A stretch of 64,000 nt of DNA, taken from Enterococcus_K sp051713825 (GTDB lineage: Bacteria; Bacillota; Bacilli; Lactobacillales; Enterococcaceae). The stretch spans positions 558,001 to 622,000 of the forward strand of contig NZ_JBIOQR010000001.1 in NCBI RefSeq assembly GCF_051713825.1, in the 5' to 3' direction. Made by a program: the position numbers and the translations under genes. The stretch's first letter is position 1, and each line of letters opens with the position of its first letter. The notes beneath the pieces were generated by a model that was not told the DNA's origin, did not search any database, and saw only the letters and a program-made list of their open reading frames with translations. Below, piece after piece: positions 35,781-44,852 of the stretch.

Positions 35781-36473
35781 ATGCATAACAAAATATATTT
35801 AGTTGAAGATGATGAGATGATTCGACAAACTGTGTCCGCGGCACTAGAAAAATGGGGCTTTGCAGTTCACTGTGTAGAAAATTTTCAATTAGTAATGGAA
35901 GAATTTGAAGCGATTCAGCCAGACTTAGTATTGATGGATATTGGTTTGCCTTATTTTAATGGGTATCATTGGTGTGAAGAAATTCGGAAAGTTTCCAATG
36001 TGCCAACGATTTTTCTTTCTTCTGCGAACGATAAAATGAATATTGTCATGGCGGTCAATATTGGTGGTGATGATTTTATTAGTAAACCATTTGATTTAGA
36101 TATTCTGGTAGCTAAAGTTCAAGCTGTCCTGAGAAGAACCTACACGTTTAATGAACCAGAGCAACAGGTTACCTATAAGGAATGGTCCTTACTTTTAGCT
36201 GAAAATCAGCTGCTTTATGGCGAGCAGATTCTGCCTCTTACTCCAAATGAAACCAAAATTTTGGCTTTGTTATTTGCGACGCCAGAAAAATCTGTTTCAA
36301 AAGAAGTTATCATGGAAAAGTTATGGGAAAGTGAAGAATTTATCAGCAAGAATACCTTGACAGTGAATGTGGCCCGTCTACGCAAAAAGCTTTCTGACCA
36401 AGGCGTTCCTTCCGTTATTCAAACAATAAAAGGTAAAGGATATGTATTGGTAGAGTCAAATGAAGCAAAATAA
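35781..36473 (+). CDS. OmpR-family response regulator (BceR-like)
   Basis: 230 residues. The receiver domain has acidic residues in VEDDE, the phospho-acceptor Asp in LVLMDIGLP (about residue 52), and Lys in SKPFD. The C-terminal winged helix ends with LTVNVARLRKKL and IKGKGYVL. It overlaps the kinase gene by 14 bp and stands before a Bce-type ABC transporter, so it most likely switches that transporter on in response to cell-wall-active peptides. Confidence 0.9.
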   Translation: MHNKIYLVEDDEMIRQTVSAALEKWGFAVHCVENFQLVMEEFEAIQPDLVLMDIGLPYFNGYHWCEEIRKVSNVPTIFLSSANDKMNIVMAVNIGGDDFISKPFDLDILVAKVQAVLRRTYTFNEPEQQVTYKEWSLLLAENQLLYGEQILPLTPNETKILALLFATPEKSVSKEVIMEKLWESEEFISKNTLTVNVARLRKKLSDQGVPSVIQTIKGKGYVLVESNEAK

Positions 36474-37479
36474 GCGATATATTTTATATCTTCTCCGCGA
36501 GTACAGCTGGCAACTTCTACTTTATTTTTTTGTGATAGGGTTGATTGCGGTGACATTTTATTTACATAATCTTTCCTGGGAAATCTATCAAGATGCGATT
36601 CTATTCACTTTTCCGATTATTCTTTGTTTATTTATCGTGAAGGTTACGGTTGATTGGTATAAGCATACTAGACTACAGAGACTGATACAAAAAAGTTGGC
36701 AAATTGAATCGCTAGATGAGTTGCCAAAAGGCAGGTTATTAGAAGCAGATTATTATGCCCTTTTAGAAAAGCTTTCAAAAGAGATGAGCCAAATCTCTTA
36801 TCAAATGACACATCAACAAAAAGAATTAATGAATTATTATGCGATGTGGAGCCATCAAATTAAGACGCCTTTAGTAGCATTAGATTTAATGATTCAACTT
36901 GAGGATAGTCCTCGGAAAAAAGAATTAAAAAACGAAATTTTCAAAATGGAACAGTATTTGGACATGATGCTCCAATATTTGCGCATTCAGTCGATGGAAA
37001 ATGATTTTGTGTTTAAAGAGGTTTCTTTGGATCAAGTGGTCAAGCCGATTATTAAAAAGTTTGCGCCCTTTTTTATTGCCAAAGATTTGGGCATTGACTT
37101 GCGTATCGAGGGTATTCAACTTGTGACTGATGAGAAGTGGCTGAGTTTTATTCTGGAACAAATTATTTTTAATGGAATCAAATACACGAAGAATGGACAG
37201 ATTACGATTAAGAGTGAGGAACCACAGACATTTGTGATTTGCGATACGGGTCAAGGGATTCTTCCAGAAGATATTCCTCGGGTGTTTGAAAAAGGCTATA
37301 CCGGTCTTAATGGGCGAGGCAATCAAAAAGCAACTGGTTTAGGTCTGTATATGAGTAAAGAAATTGCGAATAGGTTAGGACTTGAAATGAGTATAACTTC
37401 TGAGGTTGGAGAGGGAACGCAGGTCAAATTTGGTTGGGAGCAGGCTAGTCAACCGGAGAATAATGGTGGCTTAGAGTAA
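36460..37479 (+). CDS. Intramembrane-sensing histidine kinase (BceS-like)
   Basis: 339 residues. Two membrane helices (about 13-32 and 39-60) are joined by a very short loop, the hallmark of intramembrane-sensing kinases, which get their signal from the partner ABC transporter. The H box is YAMWSHQIKTPLVALDL; the ATPase domain shows N box IIFNGIKYTKNGQ, G1 DTGQGI and G2 GLGLYMSKEI. Confidence 0.9.
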   Translation: MKQNKRYILYLLREYSWQLLLYFFVIGLIAVTFYLHNLSWEIYQDAILFTFPIILCLFIVKVTVDWYKHTRLQRLIQKSWQIESLDELPKGRLLEADYYALLEKLSKEMSQISYQMTHQQKELMNYYAMWSHQIKTPLVALDLMIQLEDSPRKKELKNEIFKMEQYLDMMLQYLRIQSMENDFVFKEVSLDQVVKPIIKKFAPFFIAKDLGIDLRIEGIQLVTDEKWLSFILEQIIFNGIKYTKNGQITIKSEEPQTFVICDTGQGILPEDIPRVFEKGYTGLNGRGNQKATGLGLYMSKEIANRLGLEMSITSEVGEGTQVKFGWEQASQPENNGGLE

Positions 37480-37640
37480 TTTCCTCTTTCTTCTCGGAGC
37501 TGAACGCTTTTGTACCAACCTTGGATAAACGGTGGATACAAAAGCAACTCTTTCGTACCAACCTTGGATAAACTGTGACCGTACCCTATCTTTCTCAACC
37601 GAATGAGGATGGCTAAGGTGTGCGGTCCATTCTTTTTTTT
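37480..37640 (+). repeat. Dispersed intergenic repeat (copy 4) with 43-bp tandem unit and terminator-like end
   Basis: GTACCAACCTTGGATAAAC occurs at 37512 and again at 37555, 43 bp apart. The first copy continues with GGTGGATACAAAAGCAAC, as in the repeat at 6499. A weak stem (GACCGTAC... GTGCGGTC) with a long T run near 37630-37645 may end kinase transcription. Confidence 0.55.
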
Positions 37641-37763
37641 GCCTTTTTTACAACAAAAAACGACAAGCCTACAGAAATGTAAGGTTCTGTAGTAGAACTG
37701 TTGGTGGCGAGTAGTCGAAGTTCTTAGTAGACTAAAGGAGAAGAAACGAAGGAGGAAAAAATT

Positions 37764-38522
37764 ATGCCATTTTTAAGTGTCAATCATGTTCAGAAAATTT
37801 ATAGTAGTCGTCACCAAGCGACACAAGTTGAAGCGTTAAAAGACGTCAATTTTAGTGTTGAAAAAGGTGAATATATCGCAATTATGGGAGAATCAGGATC
37901 AGGGAAAAGTAGTCTGTTGAATATTTTGGCAACATTGGATAAAGCAACAAAAGGGGAAGTCTTGTTAGAAACACAGGACTTAAGTAAGATTCCTGAGAGC
38001 AAACTGGCTCAGTTTCGACGAGAGCATTTGGGGTTTGTTTTTCAAGATTTCAACTTGTTAGATACCTTTAGCGTGCGAGATAATATCTTTTTACCGCTTG
38101 TCTTATCAAAAGTCAATGTCAAAGAGATGACGGCACGATTACTGCCGTTAGCAGAGTCCTTAAAGATTGCAGATTTGTTGGATAAATATCCTTATGAGAT
38201 TTCTGGTGGACAGAAGCAACGAGTGGCTGTAGCACGTGCTTTAATTACAAATCCAGATTTAGTTTTAGCCGATGAACCAACAGGTGCGCTAGATTCTCGT
38301 TCGGCAGATGCACTTCTCAAATTATTTGAGGATGTGAATCAACAAGGTCAAACGATTTTTATGGTGACTCACAGTGCGTTAGCTGCTAGCCATGCCAATC
38401 GTGTCCTTTTCATAAAAGATGGTCAGGTGTTTCATCAACTCTATCGTGGACAGCAGAACAACCAAGAGTTTCTAATAAACATTAATGATACGATGACGGT
38501 TCTTTTGACAAAGGAGGTCTAG
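37764..38522 (+). CDS. Antimicrobial-peptide ABC transporter ATPase (BceA-like)
   Basis: 252 residues of the MacB/LolD/BceA class. Walker A is GESGSGKSS, Q-loop FQDFNLLDTFSV, signature SGGQKQR, Walker B LVLADEPTGALD, H-loop THS. AAGGAGG precedes the ATG. It forms the transporter with the FtsX-type permease 3 bp downstream. Such modules free lipid II-cycle intermediates from bacitracin- or lantibiotic-type peptides and also act as the sensor for the BceRS-like pair upstream. Confidence 0.92.
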   Translation: MPFLSVNHVQKIYSSRHQATQVEALKDVNFSVEKGEYIAIMGESGSGKSSLLNILATLDKATKGEVLLETQDLSKIPESKLAQFRREHLGFVFQDFNLLDTFSVRDNIFLPLVLSKVNVKEMTARLLPLAESLKIADLLDKYPYEISGGQKQRVAVARALITNPDLVLADEPTGALDSRSADALLKLFEDVNQQGQTIFMVTHSALAASHANRVLFIKDGQVFHQLYRGQQNNQEFLININDTMTVLLTKEV

Positions 38523-38525
38523 CAG

Positions 38526-40532
38526 ATGTTTTATTTTAAATTAGGCTGGAATAATCTGAAGAAAAATAAGACGACCTATGTGCCGTTCTTACTTTCTATG
38601 ATTTTCTTAGTCGTTTTAAATTTATTGATGCAAGTGATGGTTGGTAATGAAGGGATGCAGACAATCCCCAAAGCGATGGCAGTTATCAGTACCTTTGGGT
38701 TTGGAAATTATGTGGTGATGATTTTCTCTCTAATCTTTGCCTTTTATACCAATAGTTTTTTGATTAAGCAACGAAAAAAAGAGCTAGGCTTATATAATAT
38801 TTTAGGTATGGGAAAAGGTTCGCTGGGCGTTATGTTATTCGTAGAAACGTGCATGAGTATGTTACTGGCGTTGATTGCTGGAATGATTAGTGGCTCAATT
38901 TTCTCTAAATTTTTATTTTTGGTAATGAAAAAAATGACGGGATTTGGTGAGGATTTTACGTTCCAGCTTTCATTTAAGATGTTTATGGCCGTATTGCTTT
39001 TATTTTTAGGGATATTTTTTGTTCTTTTTGTTTATAATTTCGTGCAGGTCTTAAAAACAAATCCGATTGAATTATTACATGGCGGACAAATAGGAGAGAA
39101 AGAACCTGAGTCAAAATGGTTTTTAACAATCATCGGTCTTGTCTCATTAGGTGTAGGTTATTACCTGTCCCTAACCATAAAATCTCCTATCGAGGCTATT
39201 TCCGTGTTCTTTTTAGCGATTATATTTGTTATTATAGGGACATATTTACTAGCAATTTCTGGAAGTGTGACGTTCCTTAAATTCTTGAGAGGTCGCAAAA
39301 AATATTACTACCATCCTAAACATTTTGTGAATGTCTCAGGAATGATTTATCGAATGAAACAAAACGGTGCGGGTCTTGCGAGCATCTGTATTCTTTGTAC
39401 GATGGTTTTAGTGACGGTTTCGTCAACAGCGGGACTGTATTTTGGCAAAGAAAATGTTTTAAGAGAACGCAATCCTTTTGACATCTCATTTAGAGTTCAA
39501 GAAAAATCACCTGAAATTCAAGAGACGATTGAAAAACTAGCAGAAGAAAATCGAGTGGAGATAACAGAAAGCTTTTATTTAGAGATGCCCAATAGTGTAG
39601 GCGCAATAAGAAACAACAATACACTCACTCCGATGAAAGACGAGGGAATCAATTTTGCCGCCTTCTCACTGATTCAGTTCATGCCTTTAGAGGAGTATAT
39701 TCGTTTAACAGGAAAATCAGAAACTCTTTCTGAGGATCAAGTATTGGTCTATGGTGCTGTGGAAGAGTTCTCAGGGGATGTTATTCATTTTCAAAACAAA
39801 ACTGTAACGATAAAACAATATGTCAAGCAAGTTAACTTTTTGCCAAGTATCACTGCAGCTTCTCAATTTTATTTGGTGGTGACGGCAAATTCTGATGTAA
39901 CGAATCAATTACTTAAAGAAATTGAGATGCCTGATAAGTATGAAAAGACGATTCGGCTTCAGTCAGAAATGACCGGGAATATTCAAGGGACCAAGGAGAA
40001 TCGGTTGAAATTTATCCGTGCTCTGGAGGAAGACGCAAAACAACTGAACCAGAAACACAAGCAGGAAGAGCTAGCTTCACCAAATCGGACGTATGCGCAA
40101 GTATCTTCCATCGATGCCGATAGAATTGAAACAGATGCGTTTGTGGGCGGCTTTTTATTTATTGGGCTAATCTTTGGTTTGAGTTTTACGATGGCAACGG
40201 CCTTAATTATCTATTACAAACAGATTTCTGAAGGGTATGGCGATGCGAAACGTTTTGAAATTATGCAGAAAGTTGGAATGAGTCACAAAGAAGTTCGGCA
40301 AACGATTGTTAGTCAAATTTTGATGGTTTTCCTATTTCCAATTGCTTTGGCTGCTGTTCACTTAGCTTTTGCTTTACCGATTATTCGCAAAATTCTCGTG
40401 TTGTTTGGTTTAACCGATAATCATTTGATTACTCTTGTAACCGTCATTTCTGTTGTAGTGTTTGCCACTTGCTACCTGCTTGTTTATCTATTTACATCAA
40501 AAGTGTATTACCGAATTGTTGAACGCAAGTAG
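38526..40532 (+). CDS. Antimicrobial-peptide ABC transporter permease (BceB-like, FtsX family)
   Basis: 668 residues with about ten membrane helices. A first FtsX-type block spans about residues 15-290; a large extracellular domain of roughly 200 residues follows helix 7 (about 320-530), and the last three helices follow. That large loop is the mark of BceB permeases and is thought to decide which peptide is sensed. A bidirectional terminator follows the gene. Confidence 0.9.
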   Translation: MFYFKLGWNNLKKNKTTYVPFLLSMIFLVVLNLLMQVMVGNEGMQTIPKAMAVISTFGFGNYVVMIFSLIFAFYTNSFLIKQRKKELGLYNILGMGKGSLGVMLFVETCMSMLLALIAGMISGSIFSKFLFLVMKKMTGFGEDFTFQLSFKMFMAVLLLFLGIFFVLFVYNFVQVLKTNPIELLHGGQIGEKEPESKWFLTIIGLVSLGVGYYLSLTIKSPIEAISVFFLAIIFVIIGTYLLAISGSVTFLKFLRGRKKYYYHPKHFVNVSGMIYRMKQNGAGLASICILCTMVLVTVSSTAGLYFGKENVLRERNPFDISFRVQEKSPEIQETIEKLAEENRVEITESFYLEMPNSVGAIRNNNTLTPMKDEGINFAAFSLIQFMPLEEYIRLTGKSETLSEDQVLVYGAVEEFSGDVIHFQNKTVTIKQYVKQVNFLPSITAASQFYLVVTANSDVTNQLLKEIEMPDKYEKTIRLQSEMTGNIQGTKENRLKFIRALEEDAKQLNQKHKQEELASPNRTYAQVSSIDADRIETDAFVGGFLFIGLIFGLSFTMATALIIYYKQISEGYGDAKRFEIMQKVGMSHKEVRQTIVSQILMVFLFPIALAAVHLAFALPIIRKILVLFGLTDNHLITLVTVISVVVFATCYLLVYLFTSKVYYRIVERK

Positions 40533-40551
40533 GCGGGGAAAACAAATTAAT

Positions 40552-40592
40552 AAAAAAGAAATCAACCACTCGCAGGTTGATTTCTTTTTTAT
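40552..40592. terminator. Bidirectional rho-independent terminator
   Basis: AAAAAAGAAATCAACC pairs with GGTTGATTTCTTTTTT. It serves the transporter genes and the convergent thioesterase gene. Confidence 0.9.
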
Positions 40593-40619
40593 TATCAGCT
40601 AACTTTTTAGTGCTGCGTA

Positions 40620-41060
40620 TTAGTTAGCGGTTTGTTCATAATAGTCTTCGAAGATTTGATGAATCTCAGGATGTGTTTTTTTCAAACGAATTAAACGTTT
40701 GGTTTCAGCAGATAAAAAGCAGTGGCTACTCGTTCCAGTAGTCAAAATAGTCGTACCCTCAGCCGGATAAATCGTGTAATCAAAGGTCAATCGCGTACCT
40801 GTATACGAGTGAATGGAGATATCGATGCGAATGGTGTCACCAAAGTGAATCATTCCTTTATATTGGCAAGAGACATCTAACACGGGAATAATAATGCCGG
40901 CCTCTTCAATTTCTTTGTAGCTACAGTCTAGATAGTCCAGTAGCTGAACACGCGCTTCTTCAAACCAGCGAATATAGTTGGAATGGTGAACAATTCCCAT
41001 CTGATCTGTTTCATAATAGTGAGGGGTTCTGATATAGCCAGAATAAGTTGATTTTGTCAT
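40620..41060 (-). CDS. Acyl-CoA thioesterase, 4HBT hot-dog family (YbgC-like)
   Basis: 146 residues. The family motif YYETDQMGIVHHSNYIRWFEEAR carries the catalytic Asp (Asp19), and the rest fits a single hot-dog fold (LDVSCQYKGMIHFGDTIRIDISI). It would hydrolyse an acyl- or hydroxybenzoyl-CoA-type thioester in the cytoplasm. It is divergent from ahpC; the shared intergenic region holds the inverted repeat described below. Confidence 0.88.
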   Translation of the reverse strand: MTKSTYSGYIRTPHYYETDQMGIVHHSNYIRWFEEARVQLLDYLDCSYKEIEEAGIIIPVLDVSCQYKGMIHFGDTIRIDISIHSYTGTRLTFDYTIYPAEGTTILTTGTSSHCFLSAETKRLIRLKKTHPEIHQIFEDYYEQTAN

Positions 41061-41146
41061 AACAAATGCTCCGTTTCATTTTCTAAAAATAAGCATAACG
41101 AGAATTGAAAAAGAAAGCAAGCGATAGAAAAAACTGAAATGAATTT

Positions 41147-41201
41147 GATTCTCAATAAGAAATCATAATTGAGAATCGTGATGGTTTGCATAATTGAGAA
41201 C
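41147..41201. promoter_or_regulatory. Inverted-repeat operator candidate upstream of ahpCF
   Basis: GATTCTCAAT (41147-41156) and ATTGAGAATC (41168-41177) form a perfect 10-bp inverted repeat with an 11-bp spacer. A further half-site ATTGAGAAC lies at 41193-41201. The half-sites are about two helical turns apart, suggesting a dimeric repressor or activator. A Fur-family protein (PerR or Fur) is one possibility, but the sequence is not a standard Per box. Confidence 0.55.
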
Positions 41202-41269
41202 ACTAAGTTCTTATATTTGTTTTAATAAGGATGAGTCAATAACTTATTTAAACTAATTATAAAAAACAG

Positions 41270-41298
41270 TTGACATTTTTGTAAATAAAAGTAATAAT
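41270..41298 (+). promoter_or_regulatory. ahpCF promoter
   Basis: TTGACA (41270-41275), a 17-bp spacer and AATAAT (41293-41298), about 50 bp before the ahpC ATG. Confidence 0.75.
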
Positions 41299-41348
41299 TT
41301 TAGTAGAGTTTTTAAATAGAATATTTATTATCTAGGAGGAAAAAATAG

Positions 41349-41912
41349 ATGTCATTAATTGGTAAAGAAATTGAAGAATTTGCAGCAAAAGCATTCCACA
41401 AGGGTGAATTCATTGATATTCATTCAGAAGATTTAAAGGGGCATTGGAGTGTTGTCTGCTTCTACCCAGCGGATTTCACATTTGTTTGCCCAACTGAATT
41501 AGAAGATTTACAAGAACAATATCCAGCGTTAAAAGAGTTAGGCGTGGAGGTTTACTCAGTTTCTACAGATACACATTTTACTCATAAGGCATGGCATGAC
41601 CATTCAGACGCTATTGGTAAGATTGAATATATCATGATTGGCGACCCTAACCACAAAATCACTCAAATCTTTGACGTTTTAGATGAGGAAGAAGGGTTGG
41701 CTCAACGCGGAACGTTTATTATTGATCCAGATGGAATTGTTCAAAGTGTTGAGATTAATGCAGACGGAATTGGCCGTGACGCCAGCATTCTAGTTGATAA
41801 AATTAAAGCGGCACAATATGTTCGCAGCCATCCAGGTGAAGTTTGTCCTGCTAAATGGAAAGAAGGCGCGGAAACATTAAAACCTAGCTTAGATCTTGTC
41901 GGAAAGATTTAA
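41349..41912 (+). CDS. ahpC: Alkyl hydroperoxide reductase subunit C (2-Cys peroxiredoxin)
   Basis: 187 residues. The peroxidatic Cys47 is in FTFVCPTE and the resolving Cys166 in GEVCPAKW, the standard typical 2-Cys arrangement. It reduces H2O2 and organic peroxides and is re-reduced by AhpF. GGAGG precedes the ATG. It likely handles peroxide made by GlpO, whose operon is in the same window, though that is only a metabolic inference. Confidence 0.96.
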   Translation: MSLIGKEIEEFAAKAFHKGEFIDIHSEDLKGHWSVVCFYPADFTFVCPTELEDLQEQYPALKELGVEVYSVSTDTHFTHKAWHDHSDAIGKIEYIMIGDPNHKITQIFDVLDEEEGLAQRGTFIIDPDGIVQSVEINADGIGRDASILVDKIKAAQYVRSHPGEVCPAKWKEGAETLKPSLDLVGKI

Positions 41913-41924
41913 GGAGGAGAACGA

Positions 41925-43460
41925 ATGGTCTTAGAAGCAGATATTAAAAATCAATTGGCTCAATATCTTGAGCTATTAGAAAAAGATCTTGTCTTAACAG
42001 CCAGTGTAGACGACAGTCAAAACGGCAAAGAAATGTTAGCCTTTGTTGAAGAGTTGGCAGCGATGACTCCCAAGATTCGTGTGGCAAAAAGTGCTCTTTC
42101 TAGAACGCCAAGCTTTAGTGTTAATACAGAAGATGAGGATAAAGGAATTGTTTTTGCCGGGATTCCTTTAGGTCATGAATTTAACTCGTTAGTTTTAGCT
42201 TTACTACAAGTGAGTGGTCGCGCGCCGAAAATTGATGAGGCAATTGCTACTCGTATCAAGAATATTTCAAAAACGTATCACTTTGAATCTTATATCAGCT
42301 TGACTTGTCATAACTGTCCAGATGTTGTTCAAGCCTTGAATATTATGAGTGTCTTAAATCCAAATATTAGTCATACAATGATTGACGGGGGCTTTTTCAA
42401 AGAGGAAGTTGAAGAAAAAGAAATTATGGCTGTACCAGCTGTGTTCCTAGATGGAGAATTTTTCGCGAGTGGACGTAGCTCTTTAGAAGAAATTTTACAA
42501 CAACTAGAAGGCTCAGATGTTAATGCAGAAGAATTTTCTGATAAAGAACCTTTCGACGTATTAGTCGTTGGTGGAGGACCTGCTGGGGCGAGTGCTGCAA
42601 TTTATGCAGCCCGTAAAGGAATCCGTACAGGGATTGTTGCAGAAAAGTTTGGTGGTCAAGTGATGGAAACTTTGGGTATCGAAAATGTAATTGGTACCAA
42701 GTATACAGAAGGCCCCAAACTGATTGCTTCTATTGAAGAGCATGTGAATGAGTACAATGTTGACGTGATGAAGCTGCAACGAGCAAAAGCGATTGAGAAA
42801 AAAGACTTAGTCGAAGTAACCTTGGAAAACGGTGCTGTTCTAAAAACCAAAACAGCGATTCTAGCAACGGGTGCACGTTGGCGTAATGTAGGCGTTCCTG
42901 GTGAGGCAGAATTTAAGAACAAAGGTGTTGCTTACTGCCCGCATTGTGATGGTCCTTTATTTGCTGGAAAAGAAGTTGCTGTAATCGGTGGCGGAAATTC
43001 TGGGATTGAAGCAGCAATTGATTTAGCTGGCGTAGTAAAACACGTAACGGTCTTAGAATTCATGCCAGAATTGAAAGCAGATAGTGTTCTTCAAGAGCGT
43101 TTGGCTTCATTACCAAATGTCACTGTTCTTAAAAATGTTCAAACCAAAGAGATTACAGGTGATAGTAAAGTAAATGGTATCACTTATGTTGATCGTGAAA
43201 CAAATGAAGAAACACATCTTGAATTAGAAGGTGTCTTCATTTTGATTGGCCTAGTTCCAAACACGGAATGGGCGAAAGAAACGATTGAATGTAATCGATT
43301 CGGTGAAATTATGGTTGATAAAAAAGGAGCAACCAATCTGCCAGGTGTGTTTGCTGCTGGCGATTGTACAGATAGTGCCTATAAACAAATCATTATATCA
43401 ATGGGGTCAGGTGCAACTGCTGCACTAGGTGCCTTTGATTATATGATGCGAAATAGCTAA
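41925..43460 (+). CDS. ahpF: Alkyl hydroperoxide reductase subunit F (NADH:peroxiredoxin reductase)
   Basis: 511 residues. The N-terminal thioredoxin-like domain carries Cys128-His-Asn-Cys131; the thioredoxin-reductase-like part has FAD motif VVGGGPAGASAA (about 214-225), the redox pair Cys338-Pro-His-Cys341, NAD motif AVIGGGNSGIEAA, and the C-terminal GVFAAGDCTD. It passes electrons from NADH to AhpC. It follows ahpC by 12 bp with AAGGAGGAG as ribosome-binding site. Confidence 0.96.
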   Translation: MVLEADIKNQLAQYLELLEKDLVLTASVDDSQNGKEMLAFVEELAAMTPKIRVAKSALSRTPSFSVNTEDEDKGIVFAGIPLGHEFNSLVLALLQVSGRAPKIDEAIATRIKNISKTYHFESYISLTCHNCPDVVQALNIMSVLNPNISHTMIDGGFFKEEVEEKEIMAVPAVFLDGEFFASGRSSLEEILQQLEGSDVNAEEFSDKEPFDVLVVGGGPAGASAAIYAARKGIRTGIVAEKFGGQVMETLGIENVIGTKYTEGPKLIASIEEHVNEYNVDVMKLQRAKAIEKKDLVEVTLENGAVLKTKTAILATGARWRNVGVPGEAEFKNKGVAYCPHCDGPLFAGKEVAVIGGGNSGIEAAIDLAGVVKHVTVLEFMPELKADSVLQERLASLPNVTVLKNVQTKEITGDSKVNGITYVDRETNEETHLELEGVFILIGLVPNTEWAKETIECNRFGEIMVDKKGATNLPGVFAAGDCTDSAYKQIIISMGSGATAALGAFDYMMRNS

Positions 43461-43474
43461 ATATGAAAGAATAG

Positions 43475-43526
43475 AGCCCGAATAAGTTGTCCCTCGTGTA
43501 ATCCGAGACAGCTTTTCGGGCCTTTA
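43475..43526 (+). terminator. Rho-independent terminator of ahpCF
   Basis: GCCCGAA and AGTTGTC pair with GACAGCT and TTCGGGC, followed by CTTT. Confidence 0.7.
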
Positions 43527-43992
43527 CTGTGGTGATGTGTCAGTTTTATTTCCATAAATAAGGGATAGCATCAAACTAATAGGAGGAAATGTACGACTCA
43601 TTGCCTTGTTAGATTTCTGCTGGGAAGCATATTCTTTAACCATTAAAGTGAAATATGTGTTTTTTGATACTTTTGGGCTTTGTTCAAAGAGGTTTGGGCT
43701 AAAAAAATTTGATATACGAGTGTCGCTTTCTTAATTTAGCTGTGAACAGTAACTTTTTTTGGAATTAATCGAGAAAGAGCTTCTACAAGAAATATAAAAG
43801 TAAATGATTTTTGTAGAGGTTACGCCAATATCACTGTTCAAGCCTTTGGAAGATTAGGCGTTTCATCTAGTTTCCAAAAAAATTCATTCTTCCATTAAAA
43901 TATTGATAAAAAATAACGTTAGTCTTCCATTACAATAGAAAACAGGCATTAATAGGTGATTAATGTACTTTTTATATAACGGAGGAACAAAT
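43527..43992. other. Intergenic region upstream of the secreted two-domain protein
   Basis: AT-rich with no coding frame. A stem-loop around 43769-43822 (CTTCTACAAGAAA with a TTTTTGTAGAGG partner) is visible. No well-spaced promoter was found; TTGATA at 43903 and TACAAT at 43931 are 22 bp apart, too far. Confidence 0.45.
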
Positions 43993-44640
43993 ATGAACAA
44001 ACTTGCAAAAACAATTTTAATTGGTGGGATGATGCTTGCTTTTGGAATCTTAGGCAATTCGCCAAAAGTTGAAGCAGCAGTGGTCCCTACTTCGACAAGT
44101 AGCGAAACTACAGCCATCACTTTAGATGACTATCAATCTGGAACAACAGTTTTTTGGGGTGAATATTTTCAAGATGTAGCCGATATTGTTCTTACAAAAA
44201 ACGATATAAAAGTAGCGGATGCTTCTATTACTCTACGCGGGGACGGCTCTTATCGAATTCTTGTAGATAAAAAAACGGCTACTGACATTGTTACTCAAGG
44301 AGATAAATACCAAGTTGTAGCTTATAATCGTAATCATACAATTTTGGGTCGTCTTCCTTTGGCCAAAACACAAGAAGGATCAAAAATTGACAAAATCTCT
44401 TATCAATCTTCCAAAGGCATACTTACAGGAACAGTACCTGAGGGGACAAAGAGTTTAGAAGTTTCTGTTGATGGTTATGCATTCACGGGAGAAATGTTTG
44501 ACATCGCAACAGACGGAACTTTCAGTTGTACAGTTTCTAATGATCTTTACCATGAGTTAAAAGTAGGTAGCCCTGTACTTACAATTGTGGCTTATAATAA
44601 TCAACACCAAGAAATTGCTCGTGGTGCGCTCAATCTATAA
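43993..44640 (+). CDS. Secreted protein with two tandem beta-sandwich repeats
   Basis: 215 residues. The signal peptide (MNKLAKTILIGGMMLAFGILG) has a likely cut after VEA at about residue 29. Two repeats of about 80 residues follow, each ending alike: YQVVAYNRNHTILGRLPL and LTIVAYNNQHQEIARGAL. They resemble bacterial immunoglobulin-like modules seen in surface proteins. No sorting motif or catalytic domain is present, so it is probably released or loosely wall-bound. I chose the ATG after GGAGGAAC; an in-frame ATG 30 bp upstream would spoil the signal peptide. Confidence 0.75.
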   Translation: MNKLAKTILIGGMMLAFGILGNSPKVEAAVVPTSTSSETTAITLDDYQSGTTVFWGEYFQDVADIVLTKNDIKVADASITLRGDGSYRILVDKKTATDIVTQGDKYQVVAYNRNHTILGRLPLAKTQEGSKIDKISYQSSKGILTGTVPEGTKSLEVSVDGYAFTGEMFDIATDGTFSCTVSNDLYHELKVGSPVLTIVAYNNQHQEIARGALNL

Positions 44641-44681
44641 ACTCTCCATCTAAAAGGGACTGTGACATAAGTCTCTAACAA

Positions 44682-44730
44682 AAAAGCGTGTGAAATGATG
44701 AAAAATCGTTCATTTCATACGCTTTTTTAG
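44682..44730. terminator. Hairpin inside left end of IS1182-family element
   Basis: AAAAAAGCGTGTGAAATGA pairs with TCATTTCATACGCTTTTTT. It would stop transcription entering the IS from either side. Confidence 0.7.
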
Positions 44731-44843
44731 TTAAAATAAAAGAAACACAGGTAGCCGCCCATGCTTCAAGCATTTAATCCAGAAAGGACTAAAAAATATG
44801 TATACATATTATAACATGGATCAACTCACTTTGGACCTATCAA

Positions 44844-44852
44844 CTTCATTTT
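44844..44852 (+). repeat. Left copy of the ISLre2 9-bp target duplication
   Basis: CTTCATTTT here and again at 46544-46552, immediately flanking the ISLre2 element. Nine base pairs is the usual duplication of this family. Confidence 0.85.

Noticed and set aside
37512..37575. Two repeats 43 bp apart as a short CRISPR
   Set aside because: Only two units, imperfect, and sharing sequence with other intergenic repeats in the window; no cas genes.
43903..43936. TTGATA and TACAAT as a promoter for the secreted two-domain protein
   Set aside because: The spacing is 22 bp, too long for a sigmaA promoter.
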